From NCBI RefSeq assembly GCF_003711515.1, contig NW_021167082.1:1656162-1720161 (forward strand): a DNA stretch of 64,000 bases, written 5' to 3'. The translations under genes were made by a program, and so were the position numbers. The notes under the pieces were generated by a model. It was not told where the DNA came from. It made no database searches and saw nothing but the letters and a program-made list of their open reading frames with translations. The DNA comes from Sodiomyces alkalinus F11. Its lineage: Eukaryota > Ascomycota > Sordariomycetes > Glomerellales > Plectosphaerellaceae. This document shows, one piece after another, positions 33,766 to 43,888 of this stretch. Within the stretch, counting starts at the first letter, position 1. Every line of letters starts with the position of its first letter.

Positions 33766-36200
33766 CTACGTCCGCTCTGCCTCCGGAATGTCGACACACG
33801 TGTTGCAGACCCAATCATCCTCGTGGACATCCATCTTGGCGTTCTCCCGGATACAATTCGAGTGGTATATGCGTCGCTTGCAAGCCTACAAGGGGTTAGC
33901 TCGTTGTGAGCATAGGATATGGGCATATAATGTACCCAGCTGTCGTTACTCACGGGGTTAGAGCACACGAGCAACCGCGGCCCCAAAACCTGCTGGTTGC
34001 AGACTTGGCAGTTGGCCGCGCTCTTGCGAGCCTGGTGCTCCTTGGACGACGGTCGCGGTGGTCCGGTCGGCTGGCCGTCGCGTTCTCGGTGCCTGAGTCT
34101 CGCCCGGGCGGAGGCAACGACCCGGAAGGCCTCCTGGATCGTCTTGTCGTTGAGCACGTCCCTCATCAAGAGGTAAGACAAATGCTTCCCGAACTCGGTC
34201 ATTCGGGACGCCGAACGAACCAACCAGTCGGCCTTGAGCTTGACGAACTCCAACCAGGACGACGGCAAGAAGGCGTCTGTGGCGATGCGCTGGGTGAGCA
34301 TGAATTCGTCCCAGGTGGTCATGAACTCCCGCTCCTCGGGGGGGATGTCGGAAAAGTCCTCGATGGCCTCGCGATGCCACTGAACGAGCCATCTGTCGTC
34401 GGGTTTGAGTCTGTGAAACACTGTTCCCGGCTCGAGCGGGGCCCGGCTGAGCGGGTCGTAGAGCGGCTGCGAGGTCTTGGGTATGATGATCTTCTGGGGC
34501 TCGGGAACGGGTGACGCGCCTCGCCAAGCGGGCAAGCTTTTCGTCTTCGATCTACCGTTGCGGACATGATCCGAGTAGTCGTCGCCGGGTTTAGGACGGG
34601 CCCGGTTGCCGGAGTCTGAGCCATCTTCTTCTCTGTCGTCGAAGGAGGGGTATAGGCCGAAGGCCTTGGTGGGCAACGTGAATTCGTACATCTGTGGGTC
34701 GAAGGCGGCAGTCGCCTCGGCCCGATGAGACACTTGAAAATGGACGCCCTTGGCGGTGGACTGGGCGATATATTCGTACTCGGGATGCTGCCACTCCAAG
34801 TGGGCTTGCAGCTGTTTCAAAGATGCGTGGGAGTTGCCGCATGTCACGCATCGAAACGACGAGAGATGAACCTGCTCGGCTGGCAGGTCGTATGAGATGC
34901 GCGAGATGCGGCCACTCTCCGCGACATCTACGTTCTTTCGTTTTCTCCGGGCCCTCTCCTTTCCCTGGGCCTTGTCACTTAGCAGCTTCAGGTTGTAATT
35001 CTTGGTCTCCCGCGTCCGCAAGGAGCGGTTCGGCGTGAGTTCTCCATCCTGTTGGTCATCCTCGTCGTCGTCGCGGTTGTTGTCCTCATTGACGTGCCCA
35101 TTTCGCTGGTCGATGGCATGCCTAGCGGCGTCGTCGTCCTCTTGCGCAGCCTGCTTCCTGCCCGGAGAGGCCGTCCCCTCGACGATGATAGACGGCTCGA
35201 CGCCTTTCTCCAGCGGCCTGATGGCGCTTGCCTCGTAACCTGTACTCCATCGCGCGTCAACGTCGATGAGGTAATCGGTGCGTATCCCGTGCCCGTGCCC
35301 GTGCCCGTTGCCCTGGGAATGGGAATGGGAATGGGATTTCCGCAGTGTCAGGGGGGCCATGGACCGGGTCCTGCCGAAGATGTGTGCTACTTCCCCCGCC
35401 AACGTCCAATTCTCAGTGCCGTTCGAGGCGCGTGGAGAGGGGAGGCCGGGTTCGGAGAGAGGAAGGGATCCCAGAGGGGGCCAGGCGCCCGGGCCGACGG
35501 GTTCCAGCTCAACAGTGATCTTGTAGGAATCAGCCAAGTCGAAGAGGTGGTTGTCGGTGCGGTTGACGAGGATGCTGTCCTCTGGAATGTGGAAGGGCCG
35601 GGTGAGGTAAATGCGGGCCATGGGAAAGGGGCCGGCAGGGCTTTGGAAGGTCTTGATGGTGCAGATCTGACTCTGGCAATGGAGCATGACATGGTCGCTC
35701 TCGCTCTCGCTCTCGCTCTCACCGCCGGCCTTGGTGCCGCCGTGGGTGAGCATGATCTTGCATCGGGCTTTGGTTTCCTGGACATTACGAGGGGCGGCGG
35801 TCGAGTCGTTTACGGCGTTGCCAACCTTGACCTTGGCCAGGTCCTTGTGAACGATCTTCAAGACATGGACGCGAAGAGTGCGCTGGATGGACCCTACCTC
35901 GTGAGCGACGAAGAGCTGGTCGGCGAGAGAGTGGTCCTTCTCCTTCGGCACACCATTGGGGGGAGCACGTCCCGCGGCGGTGGCGGTGGTGGCGGCGGCG
36001 GCGGCGGCAGGGCCGAGTCGACGACGCTTCTGAGGTCGGCCATCGAGGTCAAGGGAGACGGGCTCATGAAGCTTGGCATTGCCAGCAAGCTTGGAGGGTG
36101 ACGAGACGGCGTTGCCCATGGTCTGAGAGGATTCAAAGCCACGAGTCCAGTTCCTCTGCAGAAAAGGTAGGTTGCGCTTGCACCGGCTGGCAATCGGCAT
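33766..36200 (-). CDS. suz12: SUZ12 Polycomb repressive complex 2 subunit with VEFS box and C-terminal PHD finger
   Basis: SUZ12 is a core subunit of PRC2, which methylates histone H3K27. Exon 1 (36200-33954) and exon 2 (33885-33766) join in phase over a 68-base intron, giving 788 residues. Features in order: a basic cluster RPQKRRRLG (about 50); a C2H2 zinc finger near 447-470 (FRCVTCGNSHASLKQLQAHL followed by a second His); and a VEFS box at about 600-700 (RWLVQWHREAIEDFSDIPPE, then WDEFMLTQRI and WLEFVKLKADWLV). At the end is a C4HC3 PHD-type finger: CQVC, then LLVCSNPAC across the intron, IYHSNC, and WVCNTC. The finger is complete only when the intron is removed. The first ATG in frame (36200) is used; the ATG at 36120 is an alternative. 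The PHD finger is not part of the animal protein. Confidence 0.93.
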
Positions 36201-38079
36201 AGCTGAAGGTGGAGGACGGGGTTTTCAGGTCCGTCCTTGGGAGAGTCGATGGAGTGACATGTCCCTGCAAAACAAAACAAGCAGAAACGCGTAAGACGAA
36301 GTCTCTGGCATGTCAGGTCTAGGAACGGCGCACAGGAGACCCAGGGCTATTGACCACGAAAAATCAAGTCGAATTCAAGTCAAAGGTAGCCAGCACCTCT
36401 GGAAGGGTTGGGATAGATCGAACCGACGGCGTTCCTGATGCCTCCCCCCTACCTACCTAGCAGAGCGAACGCAGGCAGAGGAGGGGAAGATGGATGAGAC
36501 GGGGTATGAGAAAGGTGTAAAGAGGCCGAACGAAGTAGGTCAAGAGAATAGGCTGTAGCGGTGATGTGGTGTGATGTGATATAACGCGGCTTTGACTCTA
36601 GTTGACATAAAGACCAAGAATTCATCAGCTCAATGATGAAGTGGGATGGCGGCACTTGGAGGGTGCTGTTCGTTTGAGATGTCTCCCAGATTTTGTTGAA
36701 TTTCCTTTCTTCTTTCTGTTGTCTTATTGTTCTGTGCGATGGATTGTCAGTGAAAACGAGGGAATAGAAAAGAAGGAAAAGAAACAGAAGAGGGAAAAAG
36801 ACAAAATGGGTGTAGCAGAAGTGGCCGTGTTGGGCCGACAGAGAAGGGGGGTCACTGTAGGGGACGCAGGACGCAGGACGCGTGCCGCGATAATTAGCAG
36901 GGAGGATATAAGGCCTGTCGTGATGAGACGGGAAAAGCACGACCCACCACGGTTAAATTTTGTAAGGGTTTATTAAGGGCTTGGCACATAGGACTTCTTA
37001 TGTATACTTATTATTAGTCATGTATTTCTGGGCGTCGGCTTACTAAGGTACTTACCTAGGTAGCCATTCAAAAGCTGACGTTAACTTTATTTGGCCTGCG
37101 GGGATGGCTGGGGCTAGCCAAAACAGGTATTAGCTCAGATTCCAGTTTGATGGGTTTATACGGTATGGCTGACGCCCCCTTTTATGTCCTGAATAGTGAG
37201 ACCACATGTCATCACGAGCCAGCCCAGTGTGAAAGTTATCGCCTCCCTCAGAGTTCAAAAGGCTCACACTTTTAAAATCCCAGTTCAAAAGTCTCTGACC
37301 TTTCTCTCATTCCTCTTAGTCTTGTTCTGTTTTCAGGTATAAAAAAAAATCTCTTCTTTTCACTCCCTTCACATCTTGCCTTTTTAATAGGTCAGGTACC
37401 CTTATTCAATCCCACTTGTTACCTTACTCGGCCGAGCATTTGAAGCTCCGGAATCCCTTAATTTAGATATCTTTTAGTTTCAACAGCCACGGGTTACTTC
37501 ACTGCTCCTTCTGTTCTAGAGTCTTGCAGTCACGGCCCGAGAAGGAAGGAAGTAAAGTAAAAGAAAGAAAAAGAAAAGAGAAGAAAAGAACGTGGGGAAA
37601 AAAAATTGAACTCTTCCAAGGTTCTCTTCTCGCCTACCCAAAACAAAGTCCAAAGTATTGAGATCACTTGTTGGCCCTTCAAGACATCAACATCAGTGAC
37701 CAGGGAAATCTGCAACAGGATCTGCAACAGGATCTGCAACCAACCAAAGGACAGGTTTCTGCAGCTGCAAAGAGTTGCACATGCTTTTCTGGGGATAGAG
37801 AAAGACGGCCCAGAGAATCATCAGCTTCCCCTCACAGAATCACGTGCTTTACCACATTTCGTCTGCATATGTTGTAGTACGTCATTTCCCCCAGCAAAGG
37901 TGGCGTGGCTGTGACAGGTGTGGCTGCCTAAGGTACACAACCACGTGATTCACCTACCTTTTCATGGAACTGGCTGACACCACGTGATCTCCATGCAGTA
38001 CTACTCTGCATGCCCATGCCCTCGCACCCCTCAATTTGGAGATTAGCTTGAGGGTCTGTTGACCGGGGGAGTCGATACC
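36201..38079. other. Divergent spacer between SUZ12 and F-box/LRR-like gene
   Basis: No gene is supported over 1.9 kb. It contains an A/G-rich tract (about 37545-37605), a short AGGATCTGCAAC duplication near 37716-37740, and three CACGTG cores within the last 250 bases before the next gene. Confidence 0.7.
37840..37988. promoter_or_regulatory. Cluster of three CACGTG E-box-like sites upstream of the F-box/LRR-like gene
   Basis: TCACGTG at 37840-37846, CACGTGAT at 37942-37949 and CACGTGAT at 37981-37988, all within 240 bases of the start codon at 38080. Binding by a bHLH factor is inferred from the core only. Confidence 0.4.
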
Positions 38080-40578
38080 ATGGCACCGAGTCGGAAGCCG
38101 CTCAAGGGCCGAACCAGGACTGGCACCGACGAATATTCATCGAATCGTCGCAATACTCTCCGCCATGCGAAGAAGACACTTGAGGATAAGCCGTCGTCGC
38201 AAACCCCCAATATCTACAGCGGCACCACGACCCGCTCCCGCTCCTTGCGCGGCTTCCAGAATAGTAATCGCCCACAGCCTGGGCCGCTGACGGAGCCGGA
38301 CCCGAGCCCGAACCCGAGCCCGAACCCGAACCCAACCCCAACCCCAAACCCAAACCCGGATTCGAACCCGAAACCCACCCTGACTGGGCCCACGTATGCC
38401 CCCAGACCCGCCAAAGTCGCCGCGCCTCCGAAGCGCAGACGTGCATGGCGCCAACGTGACTATGTCCTGGACGACGACTCCGTCGACTCGGACGAAGTCT
38501 TACTGAACAAAAGGAGAACACGACAGGTTTTCAAGCTGCAAGATGACGAGGTCCGTGAGAGGGAGGTGCTCCCTCACGAGTGGCGACCCATGGATTCCAG
38601 TGATGAAGACGACGACCACGATGAGGATGATGACAACCACGGCAGGGCCGTCTTGCAACCTCCGAGCTCACCGGATACCGTCTTCTCGTCGACTCCACCC
38701 AAGCATAGGCGCAAAGCCGCTCGCCGTTCCGAGTCGGCCGTCGTCAAGCTGAGCGCCCTTCTTCACCAACAACAAGACGAGGTCGGGCCCCCGTCCGAAG
38801 GGACCGAGCCGAGTCCAGTGATCCCCGATTGGATGGATCTGCGCATAGAACACTCCATATGGGTCCAGATCTTCGAGTATGCCGCCGTCCACCCCGGCCA
38901 AAATCTCATCAGGACCCAGTGGCTGCTGCAGACCGCCCTCGTCTGCAGGGCCTTCTTGGATCCTGCCCTTACCGTCCTGTACCGGTGCCCTCCCTTGACC
39001 TCGGATACCAGGTTGCAGCGCCTGAACCTTTTGCTCTCGACGTGCCCCTCGCAGACTAGGCTCAACTACCGAGCCAAGATCAGGTCGCTCCACATCGATG
39101 TCACCAAGACCCATCTCCGCGAAGGTTTGGCCGATCCTGGCCTCCTCATCCGAAACCTCACCAACCTATCCGAGGTTCGGCTGGTGCACCCGTACGACGA
39201 ACCCCCCTACCGTAACTTGACGGACCATATTCGCTTCGACTACCCGGCGCCTCTCTTCCACGCCCTGGACGTGGCGAGGGAGGACGACAAGCGCCGCCCC
39301 ACGCGCCTGAAGTCCTGGCAGTGGAACGCCAGGATGATGAAGCAAGGATTCGTCCGCAGCCTGGCCGCGGTGCGGGAGTTACACCTGACGCCCGCCTTCG
39401 CCGAGCTGCGCACCATTCACTTCGTCAACTACCAGCTACCTTCCTGGGAGCGTCACAGGAAGCCCCCCGCCGCCGACGACTCGGCCCAGATCGCCGCCGA
39501 TGAGATGTACGCGCGCGAGCTCGCCGGCTGCCTGGCCGTCCTGGGACATTTGGAGGATCTCACCTTTGAGAGTTCGAGCGTGGTCGGTCCGCCGTTGCTT
39601 GACCTGCTTCCCAGCCGGCTGAAGCGCGTCCAGTTCACCAACTGCTGGCTCCTCGACTCACAGGACCTTGCCGCCTATCTCACGTCCCACGGCCAGAACC
39701 TGGAATCCCTCACTCTGAACCACAACCATTCCCTCGACCTCGCTTTCCTTCCGCTTCTAGGCCCCACCTGTCCGAATCTGAAAGAGCTGCGGATGAACAT
39801 GAGGTACTTCCGAGAACACGATTCCTGGGGCGACGCGGCCCCCAACTACGAGCACCTGCTGCTTCCCGACCAGGTCCCCAAGTGGCCCCCGTCTCTGCAG
39901 CTGGTCGACTTGGACAGTCTCCGGCGGTGGACCCCGCACGTGGCCGAGATGTTCTTCCAATCCTTCATCGACAGCGCCCCCGCGCTGCCCATGCTGCGCC
40001 ACCTGTCGCTCAAGTGCATGCTGAACATCCCCTGGCGCCAGCGAAGCGCCATGCGGCAAGAGTGGCAGGAGAGGCTGGAGGCCATCTTCCTCCGGCCCTA
40101 CGAGCCGCCCGAGGAGCACTACACGCTCCGCGCCGCCCTCGCGCCCCCTCCCGCCTTCGGACAGGTCGCCAAGCCCAAGACCAAGAAGGCGGCCGCAACC
40201 CGACCGTCGCGCCAGAGTGTCCGGATCGCAACCCTGCAGGGGGACTCGCCCTCGCGAGCTGGTGCTGCGGGGAAGAACCTGCGTTCCCTCGGCCGCACCC
40301 TGTACGAAGAGCCGGACAGCGACGAGTTTGATGTCGAGATGGCCGAAGAACAGGATGCTGATGGCGGCGGTGGTGGTGGTGAATCGGAAGCCGACGGCAG
40401 CGGGACCGGAGAAGAACCCCGCCGTTCCTTCTTCGTACAGGGCCTTTGCAACGTCGTCAGTCTCAAGCTCGACAACCAGAAGCCCAGGGAGCAGCAGTGG
40501 CAGATGGCGGACTTTGTCGATTCGACGGATGATGCCAGTGACCCGGAGTGGCCTGGCACCGAAGACGACGAGGAGTAG
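38080..40578 (+). CDS. F-box-like / leucine-rich-repeat-like protein with disordered acidic N-terminus
   Basis: A single-exon gene of 832 residues. The start is the ATG at 38080 in the context ataccATGg; a frame extension to 38059 would need a TTG start. Residues 1-240 are basic and then acidic low-complexity sequence, including a Pro-Asn repeat and a DSSDEDDDHDEDDDNH run. At about 248-305 lies an F-box-like segment: HSIWVQIFEYAA, then LLQTALVCRAFLDPALTVLY. The following ~350 residues show spaced Leu-rich segments (LEDLTFESSSVVGPPLLDLL, LKRVQFTNCWLLDSQDLAAY, LESLTLNHNHSLDL) typical of fungal F-box/LRR proteins. The C-terminus has a basic patch and a final acidic region ending EDDEE. Function in ubiquitin-ligase substrate choice is an inference from the F-box; no specific orthologue is recognised. 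Confidence 0.8.
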   Translation: MAPSRKPLKGRTRTGTDEYSSNRRNTLRHAKKTLEDKPSSQTPNIYSGTTTRSRSLRGFQNSNRPQPGPLTEPDPSPNPSPNPNPTPTPNPNPDSNPKPTLTGPTYAPRPAKVAAPPKRRRAWRQRDYVLDDDSVDSDEVLLNKRRTRQVFKLQDDEVREREVLPHEWRPMDSSDEDDDHDEDDDNHGRAVLQPPSSPDTVFSSTPPKHRRKAARRSESAVVKLSALLHQQQDEVGPPSEGTEPSPVIPDWMDLRIEHSIWVQIFEYAAVHPGQNLIRTQWLLQTALVCRAFLDPALTVLYRCPPLTSDTRLQRLNLLLSTCPSQTRLNYRAKIRSLHIDVTKTHLREGLADPGLLIRNLTNLSEVRLVHPYDEPPYRNLTDHIRFDYPAPLFHALDVAREDDKRRPTRLKSWQWNARMMKQGFVRSLAAVRELHLTPAFAELRTIHFVNYQLPSWERHRKPPAADDSAQIAADEMYARELAGCLAVLGHLEDLTFESSSVVGPPLLDLLPSRLKRVQFTNCWLLDSQDLAAYLTSHGQNLESLTLNHNHSLDLAFLPLLGPTCPNLKELRMNMRYFREHDSWGDAAPNYEHLLLPDQVPKWPPSLQLVDLDSLRRWTPHVAEMFFQSFIDSAPALPMLRHLSLKCMLNIPWRQRSAMRQEWQERLEAIFLRPYEPPEEHYTLRAALAPPPAFGQVAKPKTKKAAATRPSRQSVRIATLQGDSPSRAGAAGKNLRSLGRTLYEEPDSDEFDVEMAEEQDADGGGGGGESEADGSGTGEEPRRSFFVQGLCNVVSLKLDNQKPREQQWQMADFVDSTDDASDPEWPGTEDDEE
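38304..38375 (+). repeat. Imperfect CCCGAA/CCCAAC repeat coding for Pro-Asn
   Basis: In-frame hexamer-like repeat in the N-terminal part of the F-box/LRR-like gene encoding alternating Pro and Asn or Ser. Confidence 0.85.
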
Positions 40579-41273
40579 ATGCCCCAGGTCTCGGCTCGTG
40601 AACAACCGACAGGGTACTTGGCTGGTCTCCTTGTGGCAGATTCTTTTTGCTTCTTTTCCTTCCTCCCCCCCTGTTCGTTCTCTTCCCTTTTGTCTATACA
40701 GTCCTTCCCTCTCTTTTTCTTTCTTATTTCTTCCATGTCTTGATATGGCGTCATTGGCAGAATGGCTTCGGGTAAAGGGGCACGGGAAAGGAGCGTCTTT
40801 TCTCTTTTCTTCTTTTCTTCCTCGGTTTTTCCTTTCTTATCCTTCTCTTTCCTGTTGACGATAGCACGAGGAATGGGGGAACAAGGCGTTCTAGGTCTCA
40901 TTACGGCTATGGAACGACTGGTAGGAGGCTCGGCAGCGATTGAGGAAATTCTCACAAGGCCTAGGCGTTCGGAAATCGCTGTTGCTGTGTCCTTGTACCA
41001 CCATGGCTTCGGGAGGCCAGTGTTCAGAGCTCTCTGCCGGTTGTGGCAGTGTCGTCTGTTGGCCAAAATGGTATTCTGGCGCTGCGCTGCCATGGATGAA
41101 ATGACTCGGCAGGCTCCATCACTGAGTTTGGTTGTTTATAGAAAAGTCAGACCGCGGTGTCTGTCTAATGAATAGACAAAACTCGCTTTTTCGCACTTCA
41201 TGGGCATTGCAATATCCTTTAGGGGGGGGGGGGTTTCCTTTTTCCCCCTTTCCCCCCCTTTTTTTCGTCTATT
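40579..41273. other. Convergent 3' spacer between F-box/LRR-like gene and carboxylesterase
   Basis: No gene is supported. It holds pyrimidine-rich tracts (about 40640-40860) and a poly-G run followed by poly-pyrimidine at about 41221-41270. Confidence 0.7.
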
Positions 41274-42433
41274 TCAACGGCGTCCCGAACCCTGGCTGAG
41301 CGGCATCCGCTCCCACCAAAACCGGCATTGCGCAATCTCACTCCTCGTCAACGTCCTCACACGAGCCACGACCCCTTCGCTCTCCCCTCCAGCCCTCTCG
41401 TCGTTCCCCTCGCCAAATACAAGGATCTTACCGGCGTCAGGTCCGCTGTTATCGTCAAAGGGAGACACAAACCGAGGCCACGCCGGGACATCGCCATCAC
41501 CCTCCTGCCGGTCGTCCGTACCGAGAAGGAGACGATTCGGGTCCCCGCAACGCGAAGCAACAAACCGCGAGAAAAACCCATGCATGCCCTCCGAGACGCG
41601 GACGAGGCCAGGGAAGCCCCCCAGGGCCTCCATGTCGCGAGCCACGACGGGCCCTTCGTCCCCGTGGTTCGCGGCCGCGAAGGGCTCGGCGCGGGCAGCG
41701 TACTCGTAGACGTAGACGGGCTGCCCCGCCGCCGCAACGTGGTGGGCCGTGTGCAGGACGGGGGCGATGTAAGCGTGGTGCGCGTACGCGGTGGCGAGGC
41801 GGGCCCACTGCGCGCCGCAGTACGCGGGGACGGCCGGGGTGTAGGGCTCCCCTCGCGCGGCGGCGGCTACGTCGGGTTGCGGGTACAGGCGGTCGAGCTC
41901 GTCGAGGTCGGAAGGTGTGAGCGCCGGGAGGAGGGTCTGGAAGAAGGCGCGGAAGGCGGCGGGCGAGGAGACTTTGATGGGTACGAAGGTGGTGCCTTCG
42001 TGCGAGTTGAAGCCCGTGATGAGCGGTGGGCGGAGGCCGAGGCCGGATGACCAGAGGCGCAGGGGGAGGTCCGGAATCACGCCGCCTATGCCGTCGATGG
42101 AGGGCTGGAAGGGCCAGCAGACAGAAGAGGCGAAGCGACCCCAAACGGACGAACCTGCGTCGAGCAGGGTGGACAAGGGCAACGAGCGGAGGTGAGAAAG
42201 AATGGCATCATCCGGAGTGGATGGGGGGAAGCCGGCGTCTCTAAGGAAACTCTGGAACTGAAGTTCGTGACGAGAGTGATCTGGAGAGAGCACAGAGCGA
42301 GCTGTTGCAGAGCCGGATTCGAGGATGGCTTTGTGGAAGAGAGGTGTCGTGGTCGATTCCGAGGAGAGTATATGATGGCCAATCTAAAGGGGGGTAGTAG
42401 TATTAGAAAAGGGGGGCAATGGGAGAGCAGTAG

Positions 42434-42471
<38 letters not shown>

Positions 42472-43175
42472 TTTTCGTCGACAGAGCTTGAGGACTCGAA
42501 GGAAAAGAGGAGCGTAACAAAAACAAAAGAAAGGGGCATATTTGTCCCATAACGTACCGAGTGAGCACCAGCACTGACACCCATAAGAGTAACACATCCC
42601 TCATCTCCACCAAAAGCAACCACGTTATCCCGAACCCATTCGAGCAGCATCCTCTGATCACGCAGACCCAGGTTCAACACACCCTCTTTGTCGCAGACCC
42701 GACTCGGCAGGAATCCCAGGGGCCCAAGACGCCAGTTAAAGCTGATACCAAGAACGGGCTGCTCAGCATAGGCAACGAAGCTGGCCATGTCGCGGTCGGC
42801 GCCCTTGCCAAAGTTGAAGGCCCCGCCATGGAAGAAGACGACCACAGGCAGGCGCTCGGAGGGAGACCACGAGGAGGAGGAGGGACAAGGTCGAATGAGG
42901 TTCACGCTAAGACAGTCCTCACCTACAACCCAGCCGTCCTCCTCGTCGAGGCTGCTGGTAAAGGTGGGACAGATGCTTCCGTAGGTGTTCGCCTCAAAGG
43001 TGTCGAGGCTGGCCGGCACCGGGGCGGCGTCTCGGAATCGTCCTTCGGCCCCCGGGAGGACGCGGGCGTAGGGGATGCCCAGGAAGGCCTCGACAGGCCG
43101 CGGGAGGTCGTCCCGCGAGAGAACGGTGCCCCAGTATGTGCCTTGAGGGAGACGGACCGTGGGCCTGGTCGTCAT
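41274..43175 (-). CDS. Type-B carboxylesterase (alpha/beta hydrolase), probably cytosolic
   Basis: A serine esterase of the carboxylesterase type-B family. Exon 1 (43175-42558) and exon 2 (42383-41274) join in phase over a 174-base intron and give 575 residues. The oxyanion-hole motif VVVFFHGGAF and the family motif GEDCLSVNLIRP are followed by the nucleophile elbow GVSAGAHS with Ser201, which ends exon 1. The acid is probably the Glu of NSHEGTTF (about 334) and the base the His of ANHGDEG (about 443). There is no N-terminal signal peptide (MTTRPTVRLPQGTYWGTVL), so the product is likely intracellular. The intron contains a long CT/GA dinucleotide repeat. Several frames on the opposite strand are shadows of the high-GC3 coding sequence. 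Substrate cannot be told. Confidence 0.93.
42431..42470 (+). repeat. CT/GA dinucleotide microsatellite inside the carboxylesterase intron
   Basis: About twenty CT units, reading as GA on the coding strand, in the 174-base intron (42384-42557). Confidence 0.93.
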
Positions 43176-43888
43176 TTTTTATGTCGACGATGTCTTCACT
43201 CTCCCCTTCTTCTGACAAGAACGTTAGTGTATCTATTTATTCGAAGGATATGAGCCAACACCGATTTATGCTGGGTAATCTATCCCCGTCACAGGAGAGT
43301 TATGAATATTTCCTGTACTCCCATGACGTTGATCGGAAGAGCAGAGAATTACCTTCCGCTTACGGACAGAAGGAGTTCAACGGAGAAAAGACGTGCGGGG
43401 GTCATTCCACGAAGTACAGCACCTAGGTAATTACCTTGCAGAGTACATGTACGGATATTGCCTCACTCACCTCAGATCCCGTGTACCTACAAAGTACGGA
43501 GTACCGAGACGGAGTACGGAGTAGACGCTGTGATCACGGAAGAAAAGATACCCGGACAGACCCCTATTCAGAGACGGGGAATATTGACCAGTTTAACTAA
43601 GGTACCTTACATAATACAAGGTACCTTACTAATGATAATATAATAAGGTAATGTCGAATGCTCAGCCTCACACAACATAATAACGAACACTAAACTAACG
43701 AACACCGATCCCCAAAACTCCCTCCAGAGCTGGATCGCCTAATAACTGAACAACGCCAACTCCGTAAACGTACCTGTTGTTTTGTGTGGCGACTCTGGGA
43801 AGGGAAAGAGGCAATACAAAACCCCCCGGAAGTAAGACATAGTAACACAACATTTCCCAGGAACGCCTCCCTCTGTCAATCACCACCA
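43176..43888. other. Spacer between carboxylesterase and the TPX2-like gene
   Basis: No gene is supported. It has a marked cluster of dispersed-type motifs: TACGGAGTA copies at about 43493-43525 and two AAGGTACCTTA copies at about 43598-43630. Confidence 0.7.

Noticed and set aside
35052..36101. 349-codon + strand open frame
   Set aside because: Antisense to SUZ12 coding sequence, which has clear domains.
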